Origin: Microbulbifer sp. VAAF005
Lineage (GTDB): Bacteria > Pseudomonadota > Gammaproteobacteria > Pseudomonadales > Cellvibrionaceae
DNA: 64,000 nt
Assembly (NCBI RefSeq): GCF_030012985.1
Contig: NZ_CP120233.1
Location: forward strand, 5,327,001 to 5,391,000
Direction of reading: 5' to 3'
Every line of letters begins with the position of its first letter. The first letter of the stretch is position 1. The position numbers and the translations under genes are program-made. Of this stretch, positions 35,500 to 44,773 are shown piece by piece. The notes beneath the pieces were generated by a model. It was not told where the DNA came from, made no database searches, and worked only from the letters and a program-made list of their open reading frames with translations.

Positions 35500-36180
35500 T
35501 TAGTCGTCGGAGGCGAATCCGAAGATGTGCAACAAGCTGGTGAACAGGTTCAGAATGTTCAGGTACAGGGAAACCGTAGCCATCAGGTAGTTGGTTTCGC
35601 CACCGTTAACGATGCGGCTGGTGTCATACAGGATAAAGCCGGACATCAGCAGGGCAATAACGCCGCTCAGGGCAACGTTAAACAGTGGCATGTGGATGCC
35701 AAACAGGCCTGCAATAACGAGGCCCAGGGCACAAACCACGACCGCGATGATTCCTACAAATAAGAAGCCGCGCATAAAGTTGAAGTCTTTACGGGTGGTC
35801 AGTACATAGGCAGACAGGGCAAAGAAGATGACTGCAGTTGTTCCCAGAGCCTGCATAACAATCTGGCCGCCACCGGGGATGCTTAAGTAGTGGCCAAGCA
35901 TTGGGCCAAGAGAGGCACCCAGCAGGCCGGTAAATGCGAATACAACACCTACACCGGCGGAGGAGTTTGCTGTGCGAGGCAATACGAAAAAGATTAAGGC
36001 CAGGGCTGCCAGGGAGCAGATCAGGCTCATGCCACGGCCCATGCCAATAGCCATGGAAATGCCAGCGGTAATGGCGCTGAAGAGAACGGTCATTGCCAGT
36101 AAGGCATAGGTATTGCGCAACACCTTCGCCGATTCCGAGCGATCCAGTGCGCGGGTTTGAGTATAAGCTTGCGGTTGCAT
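35500..36180 (-). CDS. Bax inhibitor-1/YccA family membrane protein
   Basis: A 226-residue inner-membrane protein of the BI-1 family (YccA/YbhL type) with seven hydrophobic helices. Family features are ALDRSESAKVLRNTYALLA at the start, the central GGGQIVMQALGTTAVIFF and the C-terminal LYLNILNLFTSLLHIFGF. Family members affect FtsH proteolysis (YccA) or calcium leak (BsYetJ); the exact role here is unknown. Its own terminator follows. Confidence 0.93.
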   Translation of the reverse strand: MQPQAYTQTRALDRSESAKVLRNTYALLAMTVLFSAITAGISMAIGMGRGMSLICSLAALALIFFVLPRTANSSAGVGVVFAFTGLLGASLGPMLGHYLSIPGGGQIVMQALGTTAVIFFALSAYVLTTRKDFNFMRGFLFVGIIAVVVCALGLVIAGLFGIHMPLFNVALSGVIALLMSGFILYDTSRIVNGGETNYLMATVSLYLNILNLFTSLLHIFGFASDD

Positions 36181-36419
36181 TTAGCGACTCCTGCTATTAA
36201 TTGATAAAAGAATCATATCGCTCGCAGTGGGGGGCATCAAGTCGGGGAAACCCTTTTAATGCCCGTCTGCCAGTCTCTATGAATTCGCAAAAACCCTATA
36301 TTTTTAAAGGATTTATTCAAATATTCTCCGCTTATTGTGGGGGCTGCGGGGCATTTTTCAAGTGTTATTGCTTGGGGTGGAAGGTGTTAAGAATGAGGGG
36401 CGCGATAAGCCGAGATCGA

Positions 36420-38849
36420 TTACTTTCTCCCCTTGATGGGTAAGTCAATATCCACGATCAATGGCAGGTGATCTGAGGCTTGGCGGGTCAGTGAAGTCTT
36501 GGGCACCCGTACCCGTTTCACATTGAGTCCTGCACTGAGGAATATGTGATCAATGCGGACCTTTAGAAAGGTTCCTTTGGGGGTGTGGCGAGGCGCCTGT
36601 TCCTGGGCATCCCTGAGATAGCCCCCGAGGCGCTTGCACTCGGCAGAGTTGGGTAGCGCGTTGAAGTCCCCCAGCAGCACTCGCTCTCCGGTGCAGCGGG
36701 GATTGCTAAGCCATTCGGGGCCGAGAAGGGCATCTACCTGACGCAGCCGCTCTGCACGGGATAGCCCCAGGTGGGTGTTGATAATCTGGATAGGTTTGCC
36801 ATTGGCCTCGATTTCCACCCAAACAGCTCCGCGAGGTTCGTCTGCAGCAGGGTTAAAAAGCCCCCCTTTGCCGGAGGGAGGGCCGGGCAAAATCCCTTTC
36901 TTGATGAGTCGGGCGGGGAGATGGGTGAGGATCGCATCGCCGTAGCGCTCCTCTTTCATATTTATGGTTGGCTGGAAGTGCAGGTCCATTGCCAGTAGAC
37001 GAGCAAGTCTCTCAGCCTGGTCGAGGCCTCCGGTGCGTTTGCGCATGACATCCAGTTCTTGTAATGCCACCACATCCGGGCGATAGCGGGCAATTACCCG
37101 GGCAATTCGCTGTGGGGAGAGCTTGCCATCTAGCCCTCGGCAACTGTGTACGTTGTAGGTCATGATGCGCAAAACAGTTTTTGGCATCCTGTGGTTATCT
37201 ACCTTCATGGGGCGGGCGCCACGGAGATAGGCGCGGGCTGTGGAGCGCAGATCCTGCGGGCGCCAATAACCCCGGCTGGGGTCAGGGGGCTGGATATCCT
37301 CTGGCATCAGGGCGAAGGCATGGGTTTCATTGGGGCCAGAGCCACCATGGCTGCCATTCTCCATGGCGAAAGTCATGGGTTGCTGCATGCCGGCACACCA
37401 GCCGTACATCATAAAGTCGCCAGAGTCTGGATGCCGACACAGGCTGGCCATATCCTCAGCGGCTTCAACCGGGTAGGGGTGCTCGTCCCCCATCAGCTTG
37501 CGTCCGTCTTCAGGAAGCTTGATGGGGCCATCTTTCCACCATCCACGCACTGGTGAGGAAGCGGGGGAGGATGGGTCTTCCAGATAGAGCACTAGGGGCA
37601 CTTTGGCTTGTTCTACCATCCTTTTGGCGGCATCTGCCCGGCTGGTGCCGTTCAAGTCTATGTTGTACAGCATGGCGATTGGGCCCAGGGCCGCTACGGC
37701 AGTGGGTGCTCTATCGCCCTCTTGTTTGGACTCCTCCTCGATACTGCTTTTGTCCATCCACTCACTGCCGAACAGGCGGGCCCGCTCGAATCGGACCTTT
37801 TTGGGGATGGTGGTAGATTTGATCTGTGGCGCTGAAGGTAAACTGGATAGAGCTTCCGAGAGGGCATCGCCAAGGCTGCGCCCATTGACTTCTTCATAGG
37901 CTACGGTTTGTTCCTGACCGTGGTCTGAAAAAATCCACACATCGTAGTGCCGCCGTTCAGAACCGTGAGCAGCCTTCCAGATTTTGGCTATCGCGCTGTC
38001 TATCCCTTTTAATACCCAGTGGGCAAAGGCTGACTTTGGCCCGCGCCGGTGGGATTGTTCATCGTAACCAAGTAGGTTGATGTAAATAATCGGTAGGCCA
38101 CGGGTGATATCGACTTTCACCCCCATGGTACACAGTTCCCTGGTAAGAATGGTGATGGCGACCCTTGTTGGGATAAACATCAATTCCTTTAGCAGGTTTT
38201 GGCCGGCAATAATCCCGCGTATGCAATCTACCAGGGATAAAACCAATTCAACCAAAATCAGAGCTGTGGTACGAACCAGGCTCCAAATATTGGTGAGAAT
38301 CAAGATGGTGATTGCTATAGGGCCGGCCTCGCGTAGAGCCGGACCCCAACCCTGATCTGCAGGACAGAAGTGTGCTTCACCGGTTTTTGTACCGGCCTTG
38401 AATAAACTTAGGTAACAACTGCCTCCTCTTAAAAGTGGATCCCGGTGTTGAGCCTTAATTCTCTTTTCTACCAGGGCGGCAACCTCCGGGTCATACATGC
38501 GCCCCAGCTTTTGTGTCTCATGGACCAGAAAACCAAAGGCGGGTACGGCTTGGCGCACTCCGTAAAAAAGCTCGGCCTGTACCGCCGGAGTTGTCGAGGG
38601 TACTCCTGGGTACATATGCTCCAGGCGATAGTGCTCTTTCCTTATTAACCGTTTGAGGAATGGCATCCGTCCCCGGGCTAGTGCTTTGAGAAGTTCGGGG
38701 TAGGCCAGCCCGTCAATTTGAATCAAAATGAGCCCTGGAGCATGAGGGCTGTTTGGGTTAGTGGATAACCCAAGCAGGCGAGTGATCCACTCACTTCGAC
38801 TTAGTCGGCGGCGCCAGCGTCTGATGGATAGTCCGATACGGCTTAACAT
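36420..38849 (-). CDS. Fusion of alkaline-phosphatase-like phosphodiesterase and EEP-family phosphatase
   Basis: An 809-residue two-enzyme fusion. Residues about 35-530 belong to the type I phosphodiesterase/nucleotide pyrophosphatase group: LILIQIDGLAYPELL (metal Asp), PGVPSTTPAVQ (nucleophile Thr/Ser region), YINLLGYDEQSH and WIFSDHGQEQT supply the metal ligands. A hydrophobic stretch near 175-225 may bind membrane. Residues about 560-805 are an endonuclease/exonuclease/phosphatase domain: IMTYNVHSCRG, VVALQELD, INTHLGLS, VLLGDFNALP and SDHLPLIVDID. It is the last gene of a four-gene operon, ten bases after the glycosyltransferase. Head-group cleavage of a glyco- or phospholipid is a reasonable guess. 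Confidence 0.85.
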   Translation of the reverse strand: MLSRIGLSIRRWRRRLSRSEWITRLLGLSTNPNSPHAPGLILIQIDGLAYPELLKALARGRMPFLKRLIRKEHYRLEHMYPGVPSTTPAVQAELFYGVRQAVPAFGFLVHETQKLGRMYDPEVAALVEKRIKAQHRDPLLRGGSCYLSLFKAGTKTGEAHFCPADQGWGPALREAGPIAITILILTNIWSLVRTTALILVELVLSLVDCIRGIIAGQNLLKELMFIPTRVAITILTRELCTMGVKVDITRGLPIIYINLLGYDEQSHRRGPKSAFAHWVLKGIDSAIAKIWKAAHGSERRHYDVWIFSDHGQEQTVAYEEVNGRSLGDALSEALSSLPSAPQIKSTTIPKKVRFERARLFGSEWMDKSSIEEESKQEGDRAPTAVAALGPIAMLYNIDLNGTSRADAAKRMVEQAKVPLVLYLEDPSSPASSPVRGWWKDGPIKLPEDGRKLMGDEHPYPVEAAEDMASLCRHPDSGDFMMYGWCAGMQQPMTFAMENGSHGGSGPNETHAFALMPEDIQPPDPSRGYWRPQDLRSTARAYLRGARPMKVDNHRMPKTVLRIMTYNVHSCRGLDGKLSPQRIARVIARYRPDVVALQELDVMRKRTGGLDQAERLARLLAMDLHFQPTINMKEERYGDAILTHLPARLIKKGILPGPPSGKGGLFNPAADEPRGAVWVEIEANGKPIQIINTHLGLSRAERLRQVDALLGPEWLSNPRCTGERVLLGDFNALPNSAECKRLGGYLRDAQEQAPRHTPKGTFLKVRIDHIFLSAGLNVKRVRVPKTSLTRQASDHLPLIVDIDLPIKGRK

Positions 38850-38859
38850 GGTTTCTGGA

Positions 38860-40134
38860 CTAACGCTTGGGTGGTTGATTCAGGGCTGCGCCGGCAGCTT
38901 CGGTGAAGCCTTCAAAAATTTCCCATTGTATGGTGATTAATTTTCCCGTGCGTACACATCGCGCGTAAATGGAATTATCAAGCGGCCAGTTGTAATGCAC
39001 TAGTGGTTGATAAAGATCCAGCGCACGTTGCGCACAACTCTTCATGGAGAAATCCTGGGCAGTTAATCTGGCTTCTTTAATTAGTTGCTGACGGCGATCG
39101 TGAGGCTGGTTGTGAAACCAGCGTATTGCTGCAACAAAATCATTGAGTGTTTCTTTGGTTACAAGGCAGCCGTTAATGCCTTGTTTCAACATATCTCGTG
39201 ATCCATTGGCTTCGAGAGCAATCACTGGCACCCCAGATGCCATTGCTTCAGATAAAACTAATCCTTGAGTTTCAGTGGTGGAAGTAAACAGGAAAGTATC
39301 CATTGCACTGTAAACATCACGGCGTGCATTGCCAATTACTTTTCCCGGCATATGCACCCGCTGTATTAACTTTTTATTGATAAAAAACTGTTGAAGCTGA
39401 TCTTCCAGTGGCCCACTTCCAGCGAGCAGGAAATGGGCGGAAGGATATTCTTGTAAAAATTTGGCGACAGCCTGACAAAGGAAAATAAGGTTTTTTTCTT
39501 TCCCAAAACGTCCCAAGTGCCCCAGCAGAAATGCCGATGCAGGTATTTTCAACTTTTTCCTTAGTTGATCTCCCTTGCCATGGGCGTACTGTTCCGGATC
39601 TACTCCGGTAGGGACTTCCGCAATTGGAGTTTGTACCCCTCGCTCCCGGAGTAGCCTCACAATACTCATGCTTGGGGCCAGGACGAGGTTCGCTTTATTG
39701 GCATATCGGGTTGCGACCTCCATAACGAAACGTTTTAGTGCTTGCGAATCTCCCATTAAGTTGTGGGTGTAGTGTTCATACAGCGTGTGATGGGTAAAAA
39801 CGAGGGGAAGTTCCCGCTCCCGCGAAATTCGTAGCGCACTTAGTCCTAAAAGGAAAGGATGGTGAGCATGAAGGATATCCGGGCGGAATTTATCTAGTGC
39901 GTCATTCAAAACGCCTGAAAATGGCAAAGCCATGGAAAAGTCGGTGCCGTTAAAATTCTGGATTGAGTGAATTCTCAGAATATGCTCTTCATCATCGGAT
40001 TTTTGAGAGAACTCGGGTGCTATTACGAGTACCTTGTGCCCGAGTTTTCGGTACTCCTTGCTAAAGGCTGCGACGGAGTGTGCAACACCGCCTACGTGGG
40101 GCAGGTAGGTGTTAGTGAGCATAACGATATTCAC
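38860..40134 (-). CDS. GT4 family glycosyltransferase
   Basis: A 424-residue retaining GT-B glycosyltransferase. The N-terminal domain starts MNIVMLTNTYLPHVGGVAHSV with the acceptor-side glycine loop. The C-terminal domain has LLGHLGRFGKEKNLIFL and the nucleotide-sugar EX7E region in STTETQGLVLSEAMASGVPV near residue 290. Closest in style to diacylglycerol glucosyltransferases and related lipid GTs. It overlaps the upstream glycosidase gene by four bases (ATGA) and is followed by the phosphodiesterase fusion after ten bases. Confidence 0.88.
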   Translation of the reverse strand: MNIVMLTNTYLPHVGGVAHSVAAFSKEYRKLGHKVLVIAPEFSQKSDDEEHILRIHSIQNFNGTDFSMALPFSGVLNDALDKFRPDILHAHHPFLLGLSALRISRERELPLVFTHHTLYEHYTHNLMGDSQALKRFVMEVATRYANKANLVLAPSMSIVRLLRERGVQTPIAEVPTGVDPEQYAHGKGDQLRKKLKIPASAFLLGHLGRFGKEKNLIFLCQAVAKFLQEYPSAHFLLAGSGPLEDQLQQFFINKKLIQRVHMPGKVIGNARRDVYSAMDTFLFTSTTETQGLVLSEAMASGVPVIALEANGSRDMLKQGINGCLVTKETLNDFVAAIRWFHNQPHDRRQQLIKEARLTAQDFSMKSCAQRALDLYQPLVHYNWPLDNSIYARCVRTGKLITIQWEIFEGFTEAAGAALNQPPKR

Positions 40135-42374
40135 TGAGGGCTCAACTCCGCACTCTGGGCATCGTCTGTAATCAGCACAGACCGGAAGCCGATAGCTTTA
40201 ATGGCGATTGCTGGGGGTTTTCCATGCCAATCGGCAGCCCAAGAAACCTTGGGCGTAGAGCCTGGTTGGATTTCCAGGGTGACTGGTCCAAAGCGAGTGG
40301 GTGCGGGCCCAAAGCGGATGGGGTGATCGGAGTCGGTGCCTTGGAGCCATTCCGGGGGTAATCCGGAGATCAGTACCAGGGCATCTTGCTCTTCCCGTAC
40401 AAAGCAATTGCGCTGCATCGCCACCCACTCAGCTGCCGCCCAGGCATGTTGTCCATCTCCCATACATCCTCCGAGGGAGTGGGGGTGGATAGCCTCTGGC
40501 CATTGTCCCGTTGGTGATGCCAGCTCTGCCACACTGCGCATAAGGTCAATACAGCGAGGATCCCCAGCGCGAAGCAATACCTGGGCAATATGGAGGGTGA
40601 GGTAAGCGTTAATGCCTGAGTGGATCATGTCCTGGAAAAAGCCGCCACTGACAAAACACTTCTTCATCAGGTATTCCGCCAGGTCTATCAGTCTAGGGTC
40701 TTCGGGGGGATAAAGTTGTAGAGGATAACCGGCGGCGATTGACCCGATGGCTCCGGCATCCAGGCGCCGGTTTGGTGAAGCGGGCATAGCGGGACGTCCC
40801 AGGCGGTCTTGAGCGCCTTGAAGGCTGTGGTCAATGGTGCGCTGGAAGTCGCTGGCAGCATTATTAAAGCGATGGGCATTGTCATCCATCCCCTCGCGCG
40901 TACAGATGGCCGCTGCACTTTGTAAACCGGCGACGCCCCAGAAATCATCCCAGTAGTAGCAGTCGTTGGGTCCAAGGTGTTCTGCACTGAAACCTGCCGG
41001 CAGAAGCCCTCCACAGAGACTGTCATCTTTCGGTAGGCGCTTACCGATAATCCACTTGGCACCTTTTACAACAGGGTCACACCATGCCTGCTTGAGGGGG
41101 CTGCCGGTTAATTCACCGTAAAGGTTAAAAATCCACAGGGCTTCGCCATTTGAATCCCACTCCCCGTCCTGAGAGTGAAAAAATCCATCCCGCTTTTGCC
41201 GATGGGGAAACTGCTCCAGGGCTCTCTCTGCGCGGTTGATAAAGCCAGCAAAAAGTAGCGACTGGATCATAAACGCGGCATCTCGAAACCAAAACCGCTT
41301 GTAGGTGTATGGCCCTGGGTAAACATCTTTGGGTGAGTGGAGGATGAGGGTACGTATTGCCGAGTCGTAGAGAAATTGAAACTTTTCGTCGGGCACGGTT
41401 AGGGCGCAGTGACCTTCCAGGACGTGTTCCCAGCAGAGGGGAGAGCGTTGTTTGCTCTCTTCTGTAACCAAGGGGATGGCAACTTCAATCTTACGGGATT
41501 TTCGGTCTTCAATACGAAACATGGCAGCTGCGGAGGCCATGCCAATATCGCAAAGCCCTTCGCGGCTACTCTCCTTATCTCTGAGATGTAGATAGATATC
41601 ACCGCGCTTGTAGTTAGATGCCAAATGTTTGTCTACCTGCTGACTGAACTCGACTGCAGCCTTATCTTCAATAAGCCAACTGCGCCCACTGTCGCTCAGG
41701 CGAACCTTATGTACAAAGCTGACCCCTTCGGGGTTGCAGGGGCGTAGAACGACCATGAGCCAGCCTCCTCCTGGGCACTGCGCGTTGAGTTCTAGCACGC
41801 AGCGGGGGTGGCCCTGGAGTAGGCTCGCTGAAGCTCTGTTGTGTAACTTAAGACCGCGACGGTGGGATTCTGTGACTATTGCAATATCATCTCCCAGTTC
41901 CTGGTGCTGGTTGCAGAATCCGAGGGTAGAGGGCATCAACTCTTCACCGCTGTCACTGATAATCCAGGCATCGATAGACCAGCCATCGTAGTGGGGTGTT
42001 AGCAGGCCTCGCGGATCTATAATCGGTAACTCTTCGCAGTCCGGTATGCCAACTGCAGTCCAGTTTCGGTGGCTTAGGTTGCAGTGACTAATGGAAAAGG
42101 CGCGTGGAATAAACGACTTGTCATGGGGGTCGAATTGGCGCTGGATCCAGTAGGGCCAAACCCAGTCCAGGTTGTGTTGTATCACCTTGCTGTTAATTAA
42201 CGCACGAGCGTGAAATACCGCTCCTGCTCGCAGCAGCTCGATGGGTTCACTCACCTCCGAGGGTTCAGCAAAGCGCTGTAAATGCGCCATTAACGTGAGT
42301 GGGTCAAGGAAACCGTGAGCGGTGGCAAAGCGGCGTACGAAGAAGCGCCAAGGGAGCCATTTCATCCAAGGCAT
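40131..42374 (-). CDS. Six-hairpin glycosidase-like protein (amylo-alpha-1,6-glucosidase/GH15-like)
   Basis: A 747-residue protein with an N-terminal beta domain and a C-terminal (alpha/alpha)6 domain of the type used by glucoamylases and debranching enzymes. Signature stretches are YPGPYTYKRFWFRDAAFMIQ near residue 355, RDGFFHSQDGEWDSNGEALW near 410, and CYYWDDFWGVAGLQSAA near 485, which contain the likely catalytic acids. There is no signal peptide, so it is probably cytoplasmic. It shares one base with the upstream TVP38 gene and four with the downstream GT4 gene, so expression is tightly coupled. Confidence 0.75.
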   Translation of the reverse strand: MPWMKWLPWRFFVRRFATAHGFLDPLTLMAHLQRFAEPSEVSEPIELLRAGAVFHARALINSKVIQHNLDWVWPYWIQRQFDPHDKSFIPRAFSISHCNLSHRNWTAVGIPDCEELPIIDPRGLLTPHYDGWSIDAWIISDSGEELMPSTLGFCNQHQELGDDIAIVTESHRRGLKLHNRASASLLQGHPRCVLELNAQCPGGGWLMVVLRPCNPEGVSFVHKVRLSDSGRSWLIEDKAAVEFSQQVDKHLASNYKRGDIYLHLRDKESSREGLCDIGMASAAAMFRIEDRKSRKIEVAIPLVTEESKQRSPLCWEHVLEGHCALTVPDEKFQFLYDSAIRTLILHSPKDVYPGPYTYKRFWFRDAAFMIQSLLFAGFINRAERALEQFPHRQKRDGFFHSQDGEWDSNGEALWIFNLYGELTGSPLKQAWCDPVVKGAKWIIGKRLPKDDSLCGGLLPAGFSAEHLGPNDCYYWDDFWGVAGLQSAAAICTREGMDDNAHRFNNAASDFQRTIDHSLQGAQDRLGRPAMPASPNRRLDAGAIGSIAAGYPLQLYPPEDPRLIDLAEYLMKKCFVSGGFFQDMIHSGINAYLTLHIAQVLLRAGDPRCIDLMRSVAELASPTGQWPEAIHPHSLGGCMGDGQHAWAAAEWVAMQRNCFVREEQDALVLISGLPPEWLQGTDSDHPIRFGPAPTRFGPVTLEIQPGSTPKVSWAADWHGKPPAIAIKAIGFRSVLITDDAQSAELSPQ

Positions 42375-43093
42375 CAGAGGTCCTCTTCTTTAATAATTCT
42401 TTTCAATGCACGGCGAGCCATGCGGGTGAGCCCGATTAGTGCGATGACGGCGAGGGCAAAACCGGCAATGTAAAACCCCCACTGGACGGGCGTGCGTTCC
42501 TCAACCTTACCCAGGGAGGTAAGGTCTGCGGCAATAGAGCCGATGTAAACGTTGTGTAATGTGAGTGGGATAACTCCAAGCGCATTGCCGATCACAAAGT
42601 CACGCAGTCGAACCGGAGTTAGTCCAAAGAAGTAGTTCGACAACTTAAAAGGGAATAGGGGGACCAGTCGGGTCAGCATAATCATTTGCCAACCCTCGCG
42701 ACGAATCACCTCGCCGACCGTTGCGGGTTTGATATGGGACATAATCCACCGGGAGGCTCTTTCGCCGAGGAGATAGCGGGCGATTAGAAATGCCAGGGTT
42801 GCCCCGAGTACGGTGCCGGCGATGACCAGTAGGGTTCCTTTTATAACGCCAAATACAAACCCCGCTCCCATCGTAAAAATGACGCCAGGTAATAAAAAGA
42901 CGATTGCTGCGGCCACAATTAAGATAAATAGCAAGCTTGTCTGCCAGCCCTGCTCGTTGAGCCATTGCATTAGCTCAATAATTTGGTCATCAAGGTCAAA
43001 ATAAACCAATAAACTCAATACCCCGGCTACGGCGATAGTGCAAACCGCGAGAATCAATAAAGGAAGAAGCTTCGCCACCATAGGGTTATCCAC
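42374..43093 (-). CDS. TVP38/TMEM64 family membrane protein
   Basis: A 239-residue inner-membrane protein of the VTT/SNARE-associated family (DedA relatives), with six hydrophobic stretches. The family core is FLLPGVIFTMGAGFVFGVIKG near residue 68, and LGATLAFLIARYLLGERASRW. The conserved VPLFPFKLSNYFFGLTPVRL follows. Such proteins handle lipid movement between leaflets. It is the first gene of the four-gene operon with glycosidase, GT4 and phosphodiesterase genes, consistent with a membrane-glycolipid pathway. Confidence 0.88.
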   Translation of the reverse strand: MDNPMVAKLLPLLILAVCTIAVAGVLSLLVYFDLDDQIIELMQWLNEQGWQTSLLFILIVAAAIVFLLPGVIFTMGAGFVFGVIKGTLLVIAGTVLGATLAFLIARYLLGERASRWIMSHIKPATVGEVIRREGWQMIMLTRLVPLFPFKLSNYFFGLTPVRLRDFVIGNALGVIPLTLHNVYIGSIAADLTSLGKVEERTPVQWGFYIAGFALAVIALIGLTRMARRALKRIIKEEDL

Positions 43094-43447
43094 GGAACCA
43101 AAGAAACACGGTTTTGATTGCCGCCATTAATTAGCCTAGCTAAAGGATGGCGACAGGCGATACTTCTTTATGGCGTCCTGACAGTTTTTATTGGGCAAAT
43201 TGATGGGTGAGACGAAATATCCCGAAGGGCATTGGTGGTTTCGATAATGACTCTTTAGTTTTGAGTGGATGGAATATTAATTTGTTGATTTATTAAAAAT
43301 TTAAATATCAATTAAGAGGATAAGCAGGAATCCGCCAGTCTGGGTTCAGTGGCCAGGACAGTGGCTGTCAACAGATATACTTACTCGATCCTAAATTTAT
43401 TTGCGCAGTGAGCAGATCAAAATTGTTGCTGGAAATAGAGGTGACCG
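43094..43447. other. Divergent intergenic region between lipid operon and efflux operon
   Basis: About 350 bases holding the promoters of two divergent operons. I see AT-rich stretches near 43270-43310 but no clear operator palindrome. Confidence 0.4.
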
Positions 43448-44770
43448 TTGTTCGAGTGCGCGCTCGCAATATTGCTAACTGGCGGTGGAGCCTGGAGCTA
43501 TGCCAGCGAACCGGTTTTGACTCTGGAGGATGCTGTTGATTTGGCGGTGACTGCCAATTTACGGGTTCAAGCGGCTGCACTTGAAGTCAATGAGGTTTGG
43601 GATGACGTTGAGGCATTAAAAACAAGGCGCTATCCCCGGTTGGAAATGAAAGCGGGCATCATTGATAACCTTACACGCCAGAGGTATACCTTTGATCGTG
43701 GCGTCTGGGTGCAAAACTCCCCAATTGGGCCTATTCCTCCAGAAGATATCGAGATCACATCAGAGGAAGGTGTGACCAAGTCCTTTTCCGTCAGTGCGAC
43801 CCAACCTATCACACAGTTGTATACCATAGAGCTCGAGATTTGTGAGGGGTATGTTGTGACCGAAATGGCGGAGGAGAAAGTTCGCCTGGTGCAACAGGAT
43901 GTGGGCTACCTCACCAAGATCCAGTACTTTGAAATTGGCAGAATACTTGGGGATCTACAGGCTGTAGATGAAGCCATTATCTTCCTTACTTCCCTGAGTG
44001 AGCTTGTAGGGAATTATGTCGCGCAACAAGTTGCCCTTGAATATGAACTCTTGGATGTACGTGCACGCCTTGCGCAGCGCAAATTGGAGCGCCAGCGTCT
44101 TACCGATGAAATGGCTACAGCGAAAGAGCGTCTCAATGCATTGATGGATCGGGATGTTGAAACTCCTTTCAATATTCAGAGTCTTCCAAACCCTCATCAT
44201 TTAGTCTTCGATATAGAAACTTCTTTGGGGCTAGCCTTTGAGCAGCGTCCAGATCTCGCTGAGTCAGAGCTGTCAATTGAGCGCGCTGAATATAGCTACG
44301 ATGTTAAAAAGTCTGAATATATCCCCGATGTAGATTTGACTGTTGAATACCTAAAACTCTATGACGTTAGGTTGATACCTGATGCCGAAGCATTTGTTGC
44401 TCTGGAAATGCGCTGGGAGTTTTTTGATTGGGGGCGAAAACGAGATGAGCTATCCAGTCGTGCCAGTAAAATCATTGAAGCTGAAAAAAAGTCGGAAGAG
44501 GTTCGCAATCGAATAGAAATAGAAGTGCGTGAGAGCCTGCGACGATTACGTACCTCCCAAGAATCTGTGGGAGTTGCAAGGGAATTACAGGCAGCTTACC
44601 AAGAGAAAGTGCGTGTAATGACAAATCGTTACCGCGAACAAGCCGCAGTTCTAAGTGATGTACTGGAGGCGGAAAAACAGCTTTTTCGCGCGAATAGTGA
44701 TTACAACCGCGCTGTACTTTCTGTGTGGGGATCTTTGGCTGAATATGAAAGGTCCGTGGGGGAGGTGTGA
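43448..44770 (+). CDS. TolC-like outer-membrane efflux protein
   Basis: A 440-residue outer-membrane channel of the OEP family, with two long coiled-coil halves (about residues 25-230 and 250-435) repeating the AVDLAVTANLRVQAA-type opening. A signal sequence ends near WSYASEP (residue 20). The start is uncertain: the frame begins at a TTG (43448), and no good ribosome-binding site was seen. The second repeat has SLGLAFEQRPDLAESELSIE. It is the first gene of a tripartite RND system, three bases before the adaptor gene. Confidence 0.85.
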   Translation: MFECALAILLTGGGAWSYASEPVLTLEDAVDLAVTANLRVQAAALEVNEVWDDVEALKTRRYPRLEMKAGIIDNLTRQRYTFDRGVWVQNSPIGPIPPEDIEITSEEGVTKSFSVSATQPITQLYTIELEICEGYVVTEMAEEKVRLVQQDVGYLTKIQYFEIGRILGDLQAVDEAIIFLTSLSELVGNYVAQQVALEYELLDVRARLAQRKLERQRLTDEMATAKERLNALMDRDVETPFNIQSLPNPHHLVFDIETSLGLAFEQRPDLAESELSIERAEYSYDVKKSEYIPDVDLTVEYLKLYDVRLIPDAEAFVALEMRWEFFDWGRKRDELSSRASKIIEAEKKSEEVRNRIEIEVRESLRRLRTSQESVGVARELQAAYQEKVRVMTNRYREQAAVLSDVLEAEKQLFRANSDYNRAVLSVWGSLAEYERSVGEV

Positions 44771-44773
44771 TAA

